Source: Dokdonella_A sp937902695
GTDB lineage: Bacteria > Pseudomonadota > Gammaproteobacteria > Xanthomonadales > Rhodanobacteraceae
Assembly: GCA_048498135.1 (NCBI GenBank)
Contig: JBEHYO010000140.1
Span: 1-5,831, forward strand
DNA: 5,831 nt
Direction: 5' to 3'
In this document: in pieces, positions 1 to 5,728 of the stretch
Layout: every line of letters begins with the position of its first letter
How positions within the stretch are numbered: the stretch's first letter is position 1
The notes under the pieces: generated by a model
Told to the model about the DNA's origin: nothing
The model's input: only the letters and a program-made list of their open reading frames with translations
Database searches by the model: none
Program-made: the position numbers and the translations under genes

Positions 1-870
1 CCAGTAGAGGATCGGGTTCGCGAAGAAGATCGACGACAGCGTGCCGATCACGATGCCGATCAGCATCGTCAGCGCGAAGCCGTGCACGGCCGGGCCGCCG
101 AAGAAGTACAGCGCGAACATCGAGAGCGCCGTCGTCAGCGAGGTCATGATCGTTCGCGACAGCGTCTGGTTGATGGCGCGGTTCAGCACCTCGTACGAAT
201 CGGCCTTGCGCGACGTGCGGAACAGCTCGCGCACGCGGTCGAAGACGACGACCTTGTCGTTGATCGAGTAGCCGACGACCGCGAGCACCGATGCGAGCAC
301 CGTGAGGTCGAACTCGCGCTGCGTCAGCGCGAAGAAGCCGACGGTGAGGATGGTGTCGTGGAACTCGCTGGCGATCGCCGCGATCGCGAAGCGCTTCTCG
401 AAGCGGACGCCGATGTAGATCATGATGCCGAAGATCACGAACACGACCGCGATCATGCCGTCGCTCTTGAGCTCCTCGCCGACCTGCGGGCCGACCGCTT
501 CCGAGCGCTTCATCGTGACATCGGGCCGCGCGGCTTTCAGCGCCTCCAGCACTTTCGCCGCGACCTGGTCGAGCTGCTTGGCATCGCTCGAAGCCTGCAG
601 GCGGATCGATACCTCGCGCGTGCCGCCGAGCGTCTGCACGAGCGCATTCTCGAAGCCGCCCTTCTCGAGCGCCTCGCGCACCTGCGCGATCTCGACCGGC
701 TGATCGTACGCCGCCTCGACGAGCACGCCGCCGGTGAAGTCGAGCGCGTAGTTGAGGCCGCGCGTCGCGATCAGGCCGATCGACACGATCATCAGCACGA
801 TCGAGACGACGATCGAGACCTTGCGCCAGCCGAGGAAATCGACCTTGCTGTTGGACGGAAAGAGTTCCAT
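1..870 (-). CDS. secF: Protein translocase subunit SecF (3' end outside window)
   Basis: SecF is the partner of SecD in proton-driven late steps of Sec export. The first 290 residues are present; against a usual length near 320, about 30 C-terminal residues lie beyond position 1. Layout: TM1 at about 17-35; LDFTGG (43-48), the family motif at the start of the periplasmic domain; periplasmic domain to about 130; TM2 about 134-153; TM3 about 163-182, with the conserved EFHD (169-172); TM4 about 187-210 with VVGYSINDKVVVFDRVREL (198-216), the proton-path motif with Asp205 and Asp211; TM5 about 240-257; and TM6 from about 262, with HGFALTMLIGIVIGTLSS. The ATG lies 3 nt after the secD stop. A GGAG in the secD tail is 11 nt upstream, so initiation probably depends on coupling to secD. 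Confidence 0.96.
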   Translation of the reverse strand, partial: MELFPSNSKVDFLGWRKVSIVVSIVLMIVSIGLIATRGLNYALDFTGGVLVEAAYDQPVEIAQVREALEKGGFENALVQTLGGTREVSIRLQASSDAKQLDQVAAKVLEALKAARPDVTMKRSEAVGPQVGEELKSDGMIAVVFVIFGIMIYIGVRFEKRFAIAAIASEFHDTILTVGFFALTQREFDLTVLASVLAVVGYSINDKVVVFDRVRELFRTSRKADSYEVLNRAINQTLSRTIMTSLTTALSMFALYFFGGPAVHGFALTMLIGIVIGTLSSIFFANPILYW

Positions 871-873
871 GGA

Positions 874-2781
874 TCAAGCCGCTCCGCGCGCGTAGCCGCC
901 GCCGACATACAAACCCTTGAGCTTGCGGCCGCCGTGGACGAGGTTGGTGATCGCGTGGGTCACGGTCACCGAGGTGAACATCGAGGTCAGGATGCCGATG
1001 AAGAGGGTGACGCCGAATCCGCGGATCGGGCCCGAGCCCAGCGTCATCAGCGCGAGCGCGGCGAGCAGGTGCGTCACGTTCGCATCGAGAATCGTCGCCC
1101 ACGCCTTGTCGTAACCGGCGCGGATCGCCGCGAGCGGCGTCGAGCCGTTGCGCAATTCCTCGCGCACGCGCTCGCAGATGAGGACGTTCGCGTCGATCGC
1201 CATGCCGAGCGTCAGCACGATGCCGGCGATGCCGGGCATGGTCAGCGTGACGCCGATGGCCGACATGATCGCGAGCAGCAGCACGAGGTTGAAAAAGAGC
1301 GCGACGTCGGCGATGAGGCCGAACAGCCAGTAGTAGAACGCCATGAAGACGAGCACCGCGGCGAGGCCGAGGATGACGGCCTTGATGCCCTTGGCGATGT
1401 TGTCCTGGCCCATCGACGGGCCGATCACGCGCTCCTCGACGATGTCGATCGGCGCCGCCAGCGAGCCGGAACGGAGCAGGAGGGCGAGATCCGACGCTTC
1501 CTTGTTGCTGCCGAGGCCGGTCGTCGAGAACTGGTTCGAAAAGACGCCGCGGATCGTCGCCGAATTGATGACTTCCTCGGTGACCTTGGCGCTGCGCACT
1601 TCCTTGCCGTCGATGATCTTCGTCTCGGGCGTGCGCTCGATGTAGACGACGGCCATCGGCTTGCCGACGTTCTGGCTGGTGAAATCGAGCATCTTGCGGC
1701 CGCCGGCCGCGTTGAGCCGCACCGAAACCGCCGGCGTGCCCGACTGCGGATCGGGCGCGCTCGACGCGTCGACCATCTCGTCGCCGGAGACGATGATCTT
1801 CTTCTTGAGCACGATCGGAATCGGCTTGCCGTCGGCGCCGCGCTCGCGGCGGTGATAGATGCGGCTGTCCGGCGGAACGACGCCGGTTTTCTCGGCTTCG
1901 TACGGATTCGTCACGCTCTCGTCGACGGCGTGGTATTCCAGCGTCGCGATCGTGCCGAGCAGCTTCTTCGCTTCGCCCGGATCCTGCACGCCGGCGAGCT
2001 CGACGACGATGCGCGTGTCGCCCTGCTGCTGGATGAGCGGCTCGGCGACGCCGAGCGCGTTGATGCGGTTGCGCAGCGTCGCGACGTTCTGCCGGATCGT
2101 GTTCTGCGCGATTTCCTTGATGCGCGTGTCCTTGACGCTGGCGTTCAGCGTGTACGCATCGCCGATGGTCTGGCCGGTCGCGATCGTGATGTCCGGGAGC
2201 TTGGCCTGGATCACCGTCAGCGCCGCGTCGCGGTCGTCGGCGCTCTTCAGCGTCACGACGAGCCCGTTGCCGCCGCGGCCGACCGAGGTGTAGCGGATGT
2301 TCTTGTCGCGCAACGCCGCGCGGATGTCGTCCGCGTAGCGCTGCAGCTGCTTCTCCATGACGTCCTTGTCGTCGACCTGCATCAGGAAATGCACGCCGCC
2401 GCGAAGGTCGAGGCCGAGCGGCATCGCGTTCGCGCCGATCGCGCGCATCCACGAGGGCACCGTCGAGGCGAGGTTCAGCGCGACGATGTACGAGTCGCCG
2501 AGCTCCGTGCGGAGCGCGTCGGATGCCTTGGTCTGATCGTCGACGCCGTTGAAACGGACGACGACGTGCTCGCCGAGGAGCTCGAGGCTCTGGAACGCGA
2601 TCTTGTCCTTCTCGAGGATACCCTGCGCCTTTTCCTTCAGCGCCTGATCGACGGTCGCGCCGCGATTGGCCGAGATCTGCACGGACGGCTGCTGCGGGAA
2701 GAGGTTCGGTATGCCGTAAAGGATGCCGAGCAGCAGCACCACGACGACGACCACGTATTTCCAGCGGGGAAAATCGTTCAT
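874..2781 (-). CDS. secD: Protein translocase subunit SecD
   Basis: SecD pairs with SecF in the inner membrane and, driven by the proton gradient, pulls exported proteins out of the SecYEG channel on the periplasmic side. At 635 residues it is slightly longer than E. coli SecD (615). Layout: TM1 at about 8-26; a large periplasmic region from about 30 to 460, starting with the LGLDLRGG motif (122-129) and including the P1 base and head; then five TM segments at roughly 464-484, 488-508, 513-535, 565-583 and 590-612. The TM4 motif GMAIDANVLICERVREEL holds the conserved Asp530, equivalent to E. coli Asp519, which is needed for proton coupling. The start gives MNDFPRWKYVVV, the usual form, although no Shine-Dalgarno is seen. 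Its TGA stop lies 3 nt before the secF ATG, implying translational coupling. secD follows yajC by 117 nt. Confidence 0.97.
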   Translation of the reverse strand: MNDFPRWKYVVVVVVLLLGILYGIPNLFPQQPSVQISANRGATVDQALKEKAQGILEKDKIAFQSLELLGEHVVVRFNGVDDQTKASDALRTELGDSYIVALNLASTVPSWMRAIGANAMPLGLDLRGGVHFLMQVDDKDVMEKQLQRYADDIRAALRDKNIRYTSVGRGGNGLVVTLKSADDRDAALTVIQAKLPDITIATGQTIGDAYTLNASVKDTRIKEIAQNTIRQNVATLRNRINALGVAEPLIQQQGDTRIVVELAGVQDPGEAKKLLGTIATLEYHAVDESVTNPYEAEKTGVVPPDSRIYHRRERGADGKPIPIVLKKKIIVSGDEMVDASSAPDPQSGTPAVSVRLNAAGGRKMLDFTSQNVGKPMAVVYIERTPETKIIDGKEVRSAKVTEEVINSATIRGVFSNQFSTTGLGSNKEASDLALLLRSGSLAAPIDIVEERVIGPSMGQDNIAKGIKAVILGLAAVLVFMAFYYWLFGLIADVALFFNLVLLLAIMSAIGVTLTMPGIAGIVLTLGMAIDANVLICERVREELRNGSTPLAAIRAGYDKAWATILDANVTHLLAALALMTLGSGPIRGFGVTLFIGILTSMFTSVTVTHAITNLVHGGRKLKGLYVGGGYARGAA

Positions 2782-2807
2782 GAGGTCAGGACTTGGGTAA
2801 CCGTTGT

Positions 2808-2825
2808 GGGCCGCCGTTCCGGCCC
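2808..2825 (-). other. Second hairpin in the secD leader
   Basis: On the minus strand GGGCCG-GAACGG-CGGCCC forms a 6-bp stem with a 6-nt loop, 26 nt before the secD ATG. If the innermost pair opens, GGA is exposed in the loop, as in the hairpin at 2862-2883; the two share the core GGAACG. No T-run follows. The secD ATG itself has no recognisable Shine-Dalgarno in the bases before it (CAAGTCCTGACCTC), so leader structure may matter for its translation. Confidence 0.35.
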
Positions 2826-2861
2826 GCGGAATCTATCGGGAAATCCATCGACCGCAGCCGC

Positions 2862-2883
2862 CGCGCGGCGTTCCCGCCGCGCG
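2862..2883 (-). other. Perfect 9-bp hairpin with GGAA loop, yajC-secD spacer
   Basis: On the minus strand CGCGCGGCG-GGAA-CGCCGCGCG forms a perfect 9-bp GC stem with a four-base loop, starting 15 nt after the yajC stop. No T-run follows, so it is not a typical terminator. It could protect the yajC 3' end, attenuate transcription into secD, or present the GGA loop to an RNA-binding protein. The pairing is seen directly; the role is inference. Confidence 0.5.
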
Positions 2884-2898
2884 CGCACGGCGGACGGA

Positions 2899-3234
2899 TC
2901 AGGACGATGCCTTCAGCGTGCCCTTCGGCAGCACGGCCGAAATCGCCTGCTTCTGCAGCTTCACGGTCACGTTCGGCGCGATTTCGAGCGTCACGAACTG
3001 GTCCGCGATGTCCTCGATCCGGCCGAGGAGGCCGCCGTTGGTCAGCACCTCGTCGCCCTTGGCGAGCGCCGAGATCATCGAGCGCTGCTCCTTGGCGCGC
3101 TTCATCTGCGGCCGGATCAGCATGAAATAGAAGATGACGAACAGGATCACCAGCGGCAGGAACGACATCAGCGGGTTCGGCGCCGCGGCGGGCGCGGCGG
3201 CCTGCGCATATGCGCTGGAAATGAAGAAATCCAT
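2899..3234 (-). CDS. yajC: Preprotein translocase subunit YajC
   Basis: YajC is a small inner-membrane protein that associates with SecD-SecF and the SecYEG translocon; its exact role is still modest and non-essential in E. coli. The 111-residue product fits the family. It begins MDFFISSAYAQAAAPAAAPN, followed by one transmembrane helix at about 22-40 (LMSFLPLVILFVIFYFMLI). Then comes the signature IRPQMKRAKEQ (40-50) and the cytoplasmic domain block KGDEVLTNGGLLGRI (59-73), with VKLQKQAISAVLPKG near the end. The ATG is chosen for its spacing from GGAG and for the family N-terminus. The frame is open back into tgt, but that part is out-of-frame tgt sequence. secD starts 117 nt downstream, a wider gap than the near-overlap of secD and secF. 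Confidence 0.95.
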   Translation of the reverse strand: MDFFISSAYAQAAAPAAAPNPLMSFLPLVILFVIFYFMLIRPQMKRAKEQRSMISALAKGDEVLTNGGLLGRIEDIADQFVTLEIAPNVTVKLQKQAISAVLPKGTLKASS

Positions 3235-3239
3235 CGGAG

Positions 3240-3243
3240 CTCC
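3240..3243 (-). promoter_or_regulatory. Shine-Dalgarno GGAG for yajC
   Basis: GGAG on the minus strand lies 5 nt before the ATG at 3234. This supports the start that gives the normal YajC N-terminus, rather than reading the same open frame further upstream into the tgt region. Confidence 0.65.
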
Positions 3244-3248
3244 GGGTC

Positions 3249-3276
3249 GAGGCCGGCCGCCGGGCGGCGGGGCCTC
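3249..3276 (-). other. GC-rich hairpin in the yajC leader
   Basis: GAGGCC (3249-3254) pairs with GGCCTC (3271-3276), and a second set CCGCC/GGCGG (3257-3261 with 3266-3270) can pair inside it. In the minus-strand transcript the hairpin ends about 5 nt before the yajC Shine-Dalgarno. A run of six T (complement of 3280-3285) precedes the hairpin instead of following it, so this is not an intrinsic terminator. It may shape translation initiation of yajC, or be only a by-product of GC content. Confidence 0.3.
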
Positions 3277-3294
3277 GTTAAAAAAGGGTCGCGG

Positions 3295-3303
3295 ATTATG
3301 CCA
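3295..3303 (-). promoter_or_regulatory. Candidate extended -10 promoter for yajC-secDF
   Basis: On the minus strand the sequence reads TGGCATAAT: a CATAAT hexamer (five of six matches to TATAAT) preceded by a TGN extension. It is the most AT-rich point of the 140-nt tgt-yajC spacer and lies about 60 nt before the yajC ATG. No convincing TTGACA-like -35 is found at 16-18 nt; that space holds CCCGGC or similar. Extended -10 promoters can work without a good -35. If real, transcription would start near 3288 and yajC-secD-secF could be expressed apart from queA-tgt. Confidence 0.4.
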
Positions 3304-3318
3304 TAGCGGGGCGAAAGG

Positions 3319-3337
3319 CCGGGATTCGGCATTCGGG
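3319..3337. repeat. Degenerate single copy of the GGGATT/ATTCGGG repeat in the tgt-yajC spacer
   Basis: CCGGGATTCGGCATTCGGG matches the first 19 bases of the left arm of the element beside queA at 17 of 19 positions. Both differences are G-to-C changes. There is no opposing arm nearby, so this would be a lone or decayed half-element. It lies just upstream (in transcription order) of the candidate -10 sequence of yajC, where a -35 element would be expected. In GC-rich DNA a chance resemblance is possible. Confidence 0.4.
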
Positions 3338-3374
3338 GCGGGTTCGACCGGATCGCGGGCCCGAGGCGCCCTGC

Positions 3375-4493
3375 CTATCCCGCGTCCCCGGCCGCCGGCC
3401 GGCGCAAGGCGTGGAACTCCGCCACGAAATCCGCCAGGCGGCCGGCCGCGATGGCTTCCCGCAGCCCGGCCATGAGCGCCTGGTAGTAATGAAGATTGTG
3501 GATCGTCGCCAGCTGCGGCCCGAGCATCTCGCCGCAGCGGTCGAGGTGGCGAAGATAGGCGCGGCTGAAGCCCGAGCGGCAGGTGTAGCAGCCGCACGCC
3601 TCGTCGAGCGGGCGCGTGTCGCGCTCGTATTTCGCGTTGCGGATGCGTAGCGTGCCGTGCCGCGTGAAGAGGTGCGCGTTGCGCGCGTTCCGCGTCGGCA
3701 TCACGCAGTCGAACATGTCGATGCCGCGACGGACCGCTTCGACGAGATCCTCGGGCCGGCCGACGCCCATCAGATAGCGCGGCCGATCCGCCGGCAACAG
3801 CGGTTCGACCGCTTCGAGGATCGCGTTGCGCTCGTGTTCGGGCTCGCCCACCGCGAGGCCGCCGATCGCGTAGCCGTCGAAGCCGATCGCCTTCAGCGCG
3901 TCGGCCGAGCGATGCCGCAGCGCCGGATAGACGCTGCCCTGCACGATGCCGAAGAGGGCATTCCGATTGCCTTCGTGCGCCTTGCGGCTCCGCTCGGCCC
4001 AGCGGAGCGACAGCTCCATCGATGCGCGCGCGGTCGTCTCGTCGGCCGGATACGGCGTGCACTCGTCGAAGATCATCGCGATATCGGAATCGAGCACGCG
4101 CTGGATGCGCATCGATTCCTCGGGCGACAGGAATACCGTCGCGCCGTCGACGGGCGATGCGAACGTGACGCCCGCCTCGGTGATCTTGCGCTTGTGCGCG
4201 AGGCTGAAGACCTGGAAGCCACCGGAATCGGTCAGGATCGGCCGGTTCCAGCCGATGAAACGGTGCAATCCGCCGAAGTCGGCGATGACGTCGAGGCCCG
4301 GTCGAAGGAACAGGTGGAACGTGTTGCCGAGGATGATCTCGGCGCCGACGCCTTCGAGCTCGCGCGGCGACATCGCCTTGACCGAGCCGTAGGTGCCGAC
4401 CGGCATGAACGCGGGCGTCTCGACCGTGCCGCGCGCGAAGGTCATGCGGCCGCGGCGCGCGGCTCCGTCGGTGGTCAGGAGGTCGAAGTGCAT
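3375..4493 (-). CDS. tgt: Queuine/preQ1 tRNA-guanine transglycosylase (bacterial TGT)
   Basis: Tgt replaces guanine-34 with preQ1 in tRNAs for Asp, Asn, His and Tyr, the step before QueA. The 372-residue length fits the family (E. coli about 375). Visible landmarks are GNTFHL (56-61), DSGGFQ with the catalytic Asp89, the substrate-pocket stretch IFDECTPYP with Asp143, GIVQGS (182-187), YAIGGLAVGE (208-217), and FDCVMPTRNAR with the nucleophile Asp262. The zinc site is Cys300, Cys302, Cys305 and His332. Between Cys305 and His332 there is one residue more than I recall in E. coli (CRSGFSRAY against CRNYSRAY). The ATG start gives the normal N-terminus; only weak GAGA-like purines precede it, because the repeat ends 12 nt upstream. 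It lies 111 nt after queA and 140 nt before yajC. A TAG stop ends the gene. Confidence 0.97.
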   Translation of the reverse strand: MHFDLLTTDGAARRGRMTFARGTVETPAFMPVGTYGSVKAMSPRELEGVGAEIILGNTFHLFLRPGLDVIADFGGLHRFIGWNRPILTDSGGFQVFSLAHKRKITEAGVTFASPVDGATVFLSPEESMRIQRVLDSDIAMIFDECTPYPADETTARASMELSLRWAERSRKAHEGNRNALFGIVQGSVYPALRHRSADALKAIGFDGYAIGGLAVGEPEHERNAILEAVEPLLPADRPRYLMGVGRPEDLVEAVRRGIDMFDCVMPTRNARNAHLFTRHGTLRIRNAKYERDTRPLDEACGCYTCRSGFSRAYLRHLDRCGEMLGPQLATIHNLHYYQALMAGLREAIAAGRLADFVAEFHALRRPAAGDAG

Positions 4494-4505
4494 GTCTCGA
4501 TCATC

Positions 4506-4590
4506 TCGTCGTCCCCGCGAAAGCGGGGACCCGGTGCCTTTCGGCAGCTGAAGCAGAGTCGCCGGGTTCCCGCTTTCGCGGGAACGACGA
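4506..4590. repeat. Bipartite palindromic repeat (REP/MITE-like) between queA and tgt
   Basis: The outer arms 4506-4534 and 4562-4590 are inverted copies matching at 27 of 29 positions. Each arm is itself a perfect hairpin: 4511-4530 has 8-bp stems GTCCCCGC/GCGGGGAC around GAAA, and 4566-4585 has GTTCCCGC/GCGGGAAC around TTTC. The two mismatches between arms are coordinated C/T and G/A changes, so both small stems remain fully paired. The 27-nt centre (4535-4561) is not palindromic. This nested layout is typical of REP pairs or non-autonomous miniature elements of the 'TTCCCGCGAAAGCGGGAA' kind, common between genes in several proteobacteria. No transposase is visible in the window. The left arm ends 12 nt before the tgt start, so it sits next to or within the tgt ribosome-loading region. 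Confidence 0.88.
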
Positions 4591-4604
4591 AGTAGGGTTT
4601 CGCG

Positions 4605-5636
4605 TCACTTGTTTCCAGGCCAGATGAGCATCGCATCCCCGTACGAGAAAAAGCGATAGCGCTGCCCGACCGCGTGACGATACGCCGCCAGCATCGTCTC
4701 GCGTCCCGCGAAGGCCGAGACGAGCATCAGCAACGTCGATTCCGGCAGGTGGAAGTTCGTGACCAGCGCATCGACGCTCGTGATGCGGTAGCCCGGGAAG
4801 ATGAAGATCTGCGTTTCGCCGGCGAACGGCTGCAGGACGCCGTCGCGTGTCGCGGTCTCGAGTGCGCGCACGACCGTCGTGCCGACCGCAATGACGCGGC
4901 CGCCGTCGGCGCGCGTCTTCCGGATCTTCTCGACGAGCTCCGCGCCGACGTTGAGCCATTCGCGGTGCATGACATGGTTTTCGATGCGCTCCGCGCGTAC
5001 CGGCTGGAACGTGCCGGCGCCGACGTGCAGCGTCACGTAGCCGAACTGCACGCCGCGCGCGGCCAGCGCATCCAGGAGCGGCGTGTCGAAATGAAGTCCC
5101 GCCGTCGGCGCCGCGACCGCGCCCGCTTCGCGCGCGTAAACGGTCTGGTAGCGCTCGTCGTCGGCGCTGTCGGCCGCGCGATCGATATACGGCGGCAGCG
5201 GCATGCGGCCGAGGCGCAGCAGCAGCTTTTCGAGCGGCTCGGGCCCCTCGAAGCGCAGCGCGAAGAACTCGCCGTCGCGGCCGAGCACGGTCGCCGCGGT
5301 GCCGTCCCCGAACAGTATCCGTCCGCCCGCCTTCGGCTTCTTGCTGACACCGAGCTGCACGCGCGCCTCGTGCGCGCCGGTGATGCGCTCGATCAGGATC
5401 TCGATCGCGCCGCCGGTCTCCTTGCGGCCGAAAAGCCGCGCGGGCAGCACGCGCGTGTCGTTGAAGACGACGAGATCGCCCGGCGCGATGAGCTCGACGA
5501 GATCGGTGAAGCGGCGGTCTTCGAGTTTCCCGTGCTTCGCGTCGACGACGAGCAGCCGGCTCGCCGAGCGCTCCGCGAGCGGCGCCTGCGCGATCAGCTC
5601 GGGCGGCAAGTCGAAGTGGAAATCGGATTTCTTCAA
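4605..5636 (-). CDS. queA: S-adenosylmethionine:tRNA ribosyltransferase-isomerase QueA
   Basis: QueA transfers and rearranges the ribosyl group of S-adenosylmethionine onto 7-aminomethyl-7-deazaguanine (preQ1) already in the tRNA wobble position, giving epoxyqueuosine; it is a cytosolic enzyme. The 343-residue protein matches the usual family length and carries the conserved blocks: FNDTRVLPARL (58-68), GRMPLPPYI (143-151), RYQTVYA (162-168), GAVAAPTAGLHF (172-183), HVGAGTFQPV (204-213), VGTTVVRALE (251-260), TNFHLPESTLLMLVSA (293-308) and FFSYGDAMLI (329-338). I chose the TTG start because it gives MKKSDFHFDLPPELIAQ, the normal family N-terminus, and no ATG lies upstream in frame. A GTG at 5732 would add 32 residues that are mostly translated repeat. 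TTG has no adjacent Shine-Dalgarno; the nearest good one is across the inverted repeat. tgt follows after 111 nt. Function is very secure, the start less so. Confidence 0.96.
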   Translation of the reverse strand: MKKSDFHFDLPPELIAQAPLAERSASRLLVVDAKHGKLEDRRFTDLVELIAPGDLVVFNDTRVLPARLFGRKETGGAIEILIERITGAHEARVQLGVSKKPKAGGRILFGDGTAATVLGRDGEFFALRFEGPEPLEKLLLRLGRMPLPPYIDRAADSADDERYQTVYAREAGAVAAPTAGLHFDTPLLDALAARGVQFGYVTLHVGAGTFQPVRAERIENHVMHREWLNVGAELVEKIRKTRADGGRVIAVGTTVVRALETATRDGVLQPFAGETQIFIFPGYRITSVDALVTNFHLPESTLLMLVSAFAGRETMLAAYRHAVGQRYRFFSYGDAMLIWPGNK

Positions 5637-5639
5637 GAG

Positions 5640-5722
5640 CCGGGATTGGGGATTCGGGATTTGGGATTCGAATGGTAAGCGCGACGATCGCGATTCACCG
5701 AATCCCGAATCCCCAATCCCGG
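5640..5722. repeat. Inverted-repeat element between the regulator gene and queA (22-bp perfect arms)
   Basis: Arms 5640-5661 and 5701-5722 are perfect reverse complements over 22 bp and enclose a 39-nt loop. The arm reads CCGGGATTGGGGATTCGGGA plus TT. The left arm continues into a further GGGATTCG unit at 5663-5670. I recognise this GGGATT/GGGGATTCGGG motif as a common intergenic repeat of Xanthomonadaceae genomes (from memory, not searched). The element fills nearly all of the 92-nt spacer. In RNA it would form a long hairpin. No U-tract follows the stem, so it does not look like a standard intrinsic terminator, though it could impede transcription or block 3' decay of the regulator mRNA. 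Confidence 0.85.
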
Positions 5723-5728
5723 CCCTCC
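5723..5728 (-). promoter_or_regulatory. Consensus Shine-Dalgarno GGAGGG stranded upstream of the repeat
   Basis: On the minus strand GGAGGG follows the regulator's TGA stop directly and ends where the inverted repeat begins. It is the only strong ribosome-binding sequence upstream of queA, yet it lies 86 nt from the TTG start. Removing 5640-5722 would leave GGAGG followed by four bases and then TTG, close to a normal spacing. I infer that this is the original queA ribosome-binding site, separated by insertion of the repeat or bridged by its stem. Confidence 0.5.

Noticed and set aside
3249..3285. Intrinsic terminator between tgt and yajC
   Set aside because: A GC hairpin and a run of six T are present, but in transcription order the T-run comes before the stem; on the plus strand the stem is followed by A, not T.
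82..3306. Open frame of 1074 codons on the plus strand across secF, secD, yajC
   Set aside because: It is codon-aligned antisense to three genes that happen to share one frame. Its length follows from the rarity of TTA, CTA and TCA codons in this GC-rich genome. Its translation is low-complexity, rich in R, D, E, H and A, with no recognisable domain.
3235..3374. preQ1 riboswitch near the queuosine genes
   Set aside because: No preQ1 aptamer pattern (small hairpin with an A-rich tail) is seen here or in the other spacers, and these genes use preQ1 instead of making it.
2899..4062. YajC with a long N-terminal extension reaching into tgt
   Set aside because: The extension is tgt read out of frame and is Arg/Ala-rich. 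A GGAG with 5-nt spacing and the family N-terminus place the start at 3234.
4501..4959. Minus-strand open frame of 152 codons at the end of queA
   Set aside because: It overlaps queA in another frame, and its tail (ending VPAFAGTTR) is translated palindromic repeat, a well-known source of spurious proteins.
3657..5678. Long plus-strand open frames opposite tgt and queA (3657-4595 and 4674-5678)
   Set aside because: They are antisense shadows of strongly conserved genes, with skewed composition and no domains.
5660..5700. A queA promoter in the loop of the inverted repeat (TACCAT-like -10)
   Set aside because: Only four of six -10 matches, no TGN extension, and no -35 at proper distance.
5640..5722. 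Intrinsic terminator of the regulator gene
   Set aside because: The stem is strong, but what follows on the minus strand is CTCTTGAAG, which is coding and not a U-tract. It matches a repeat family instead.
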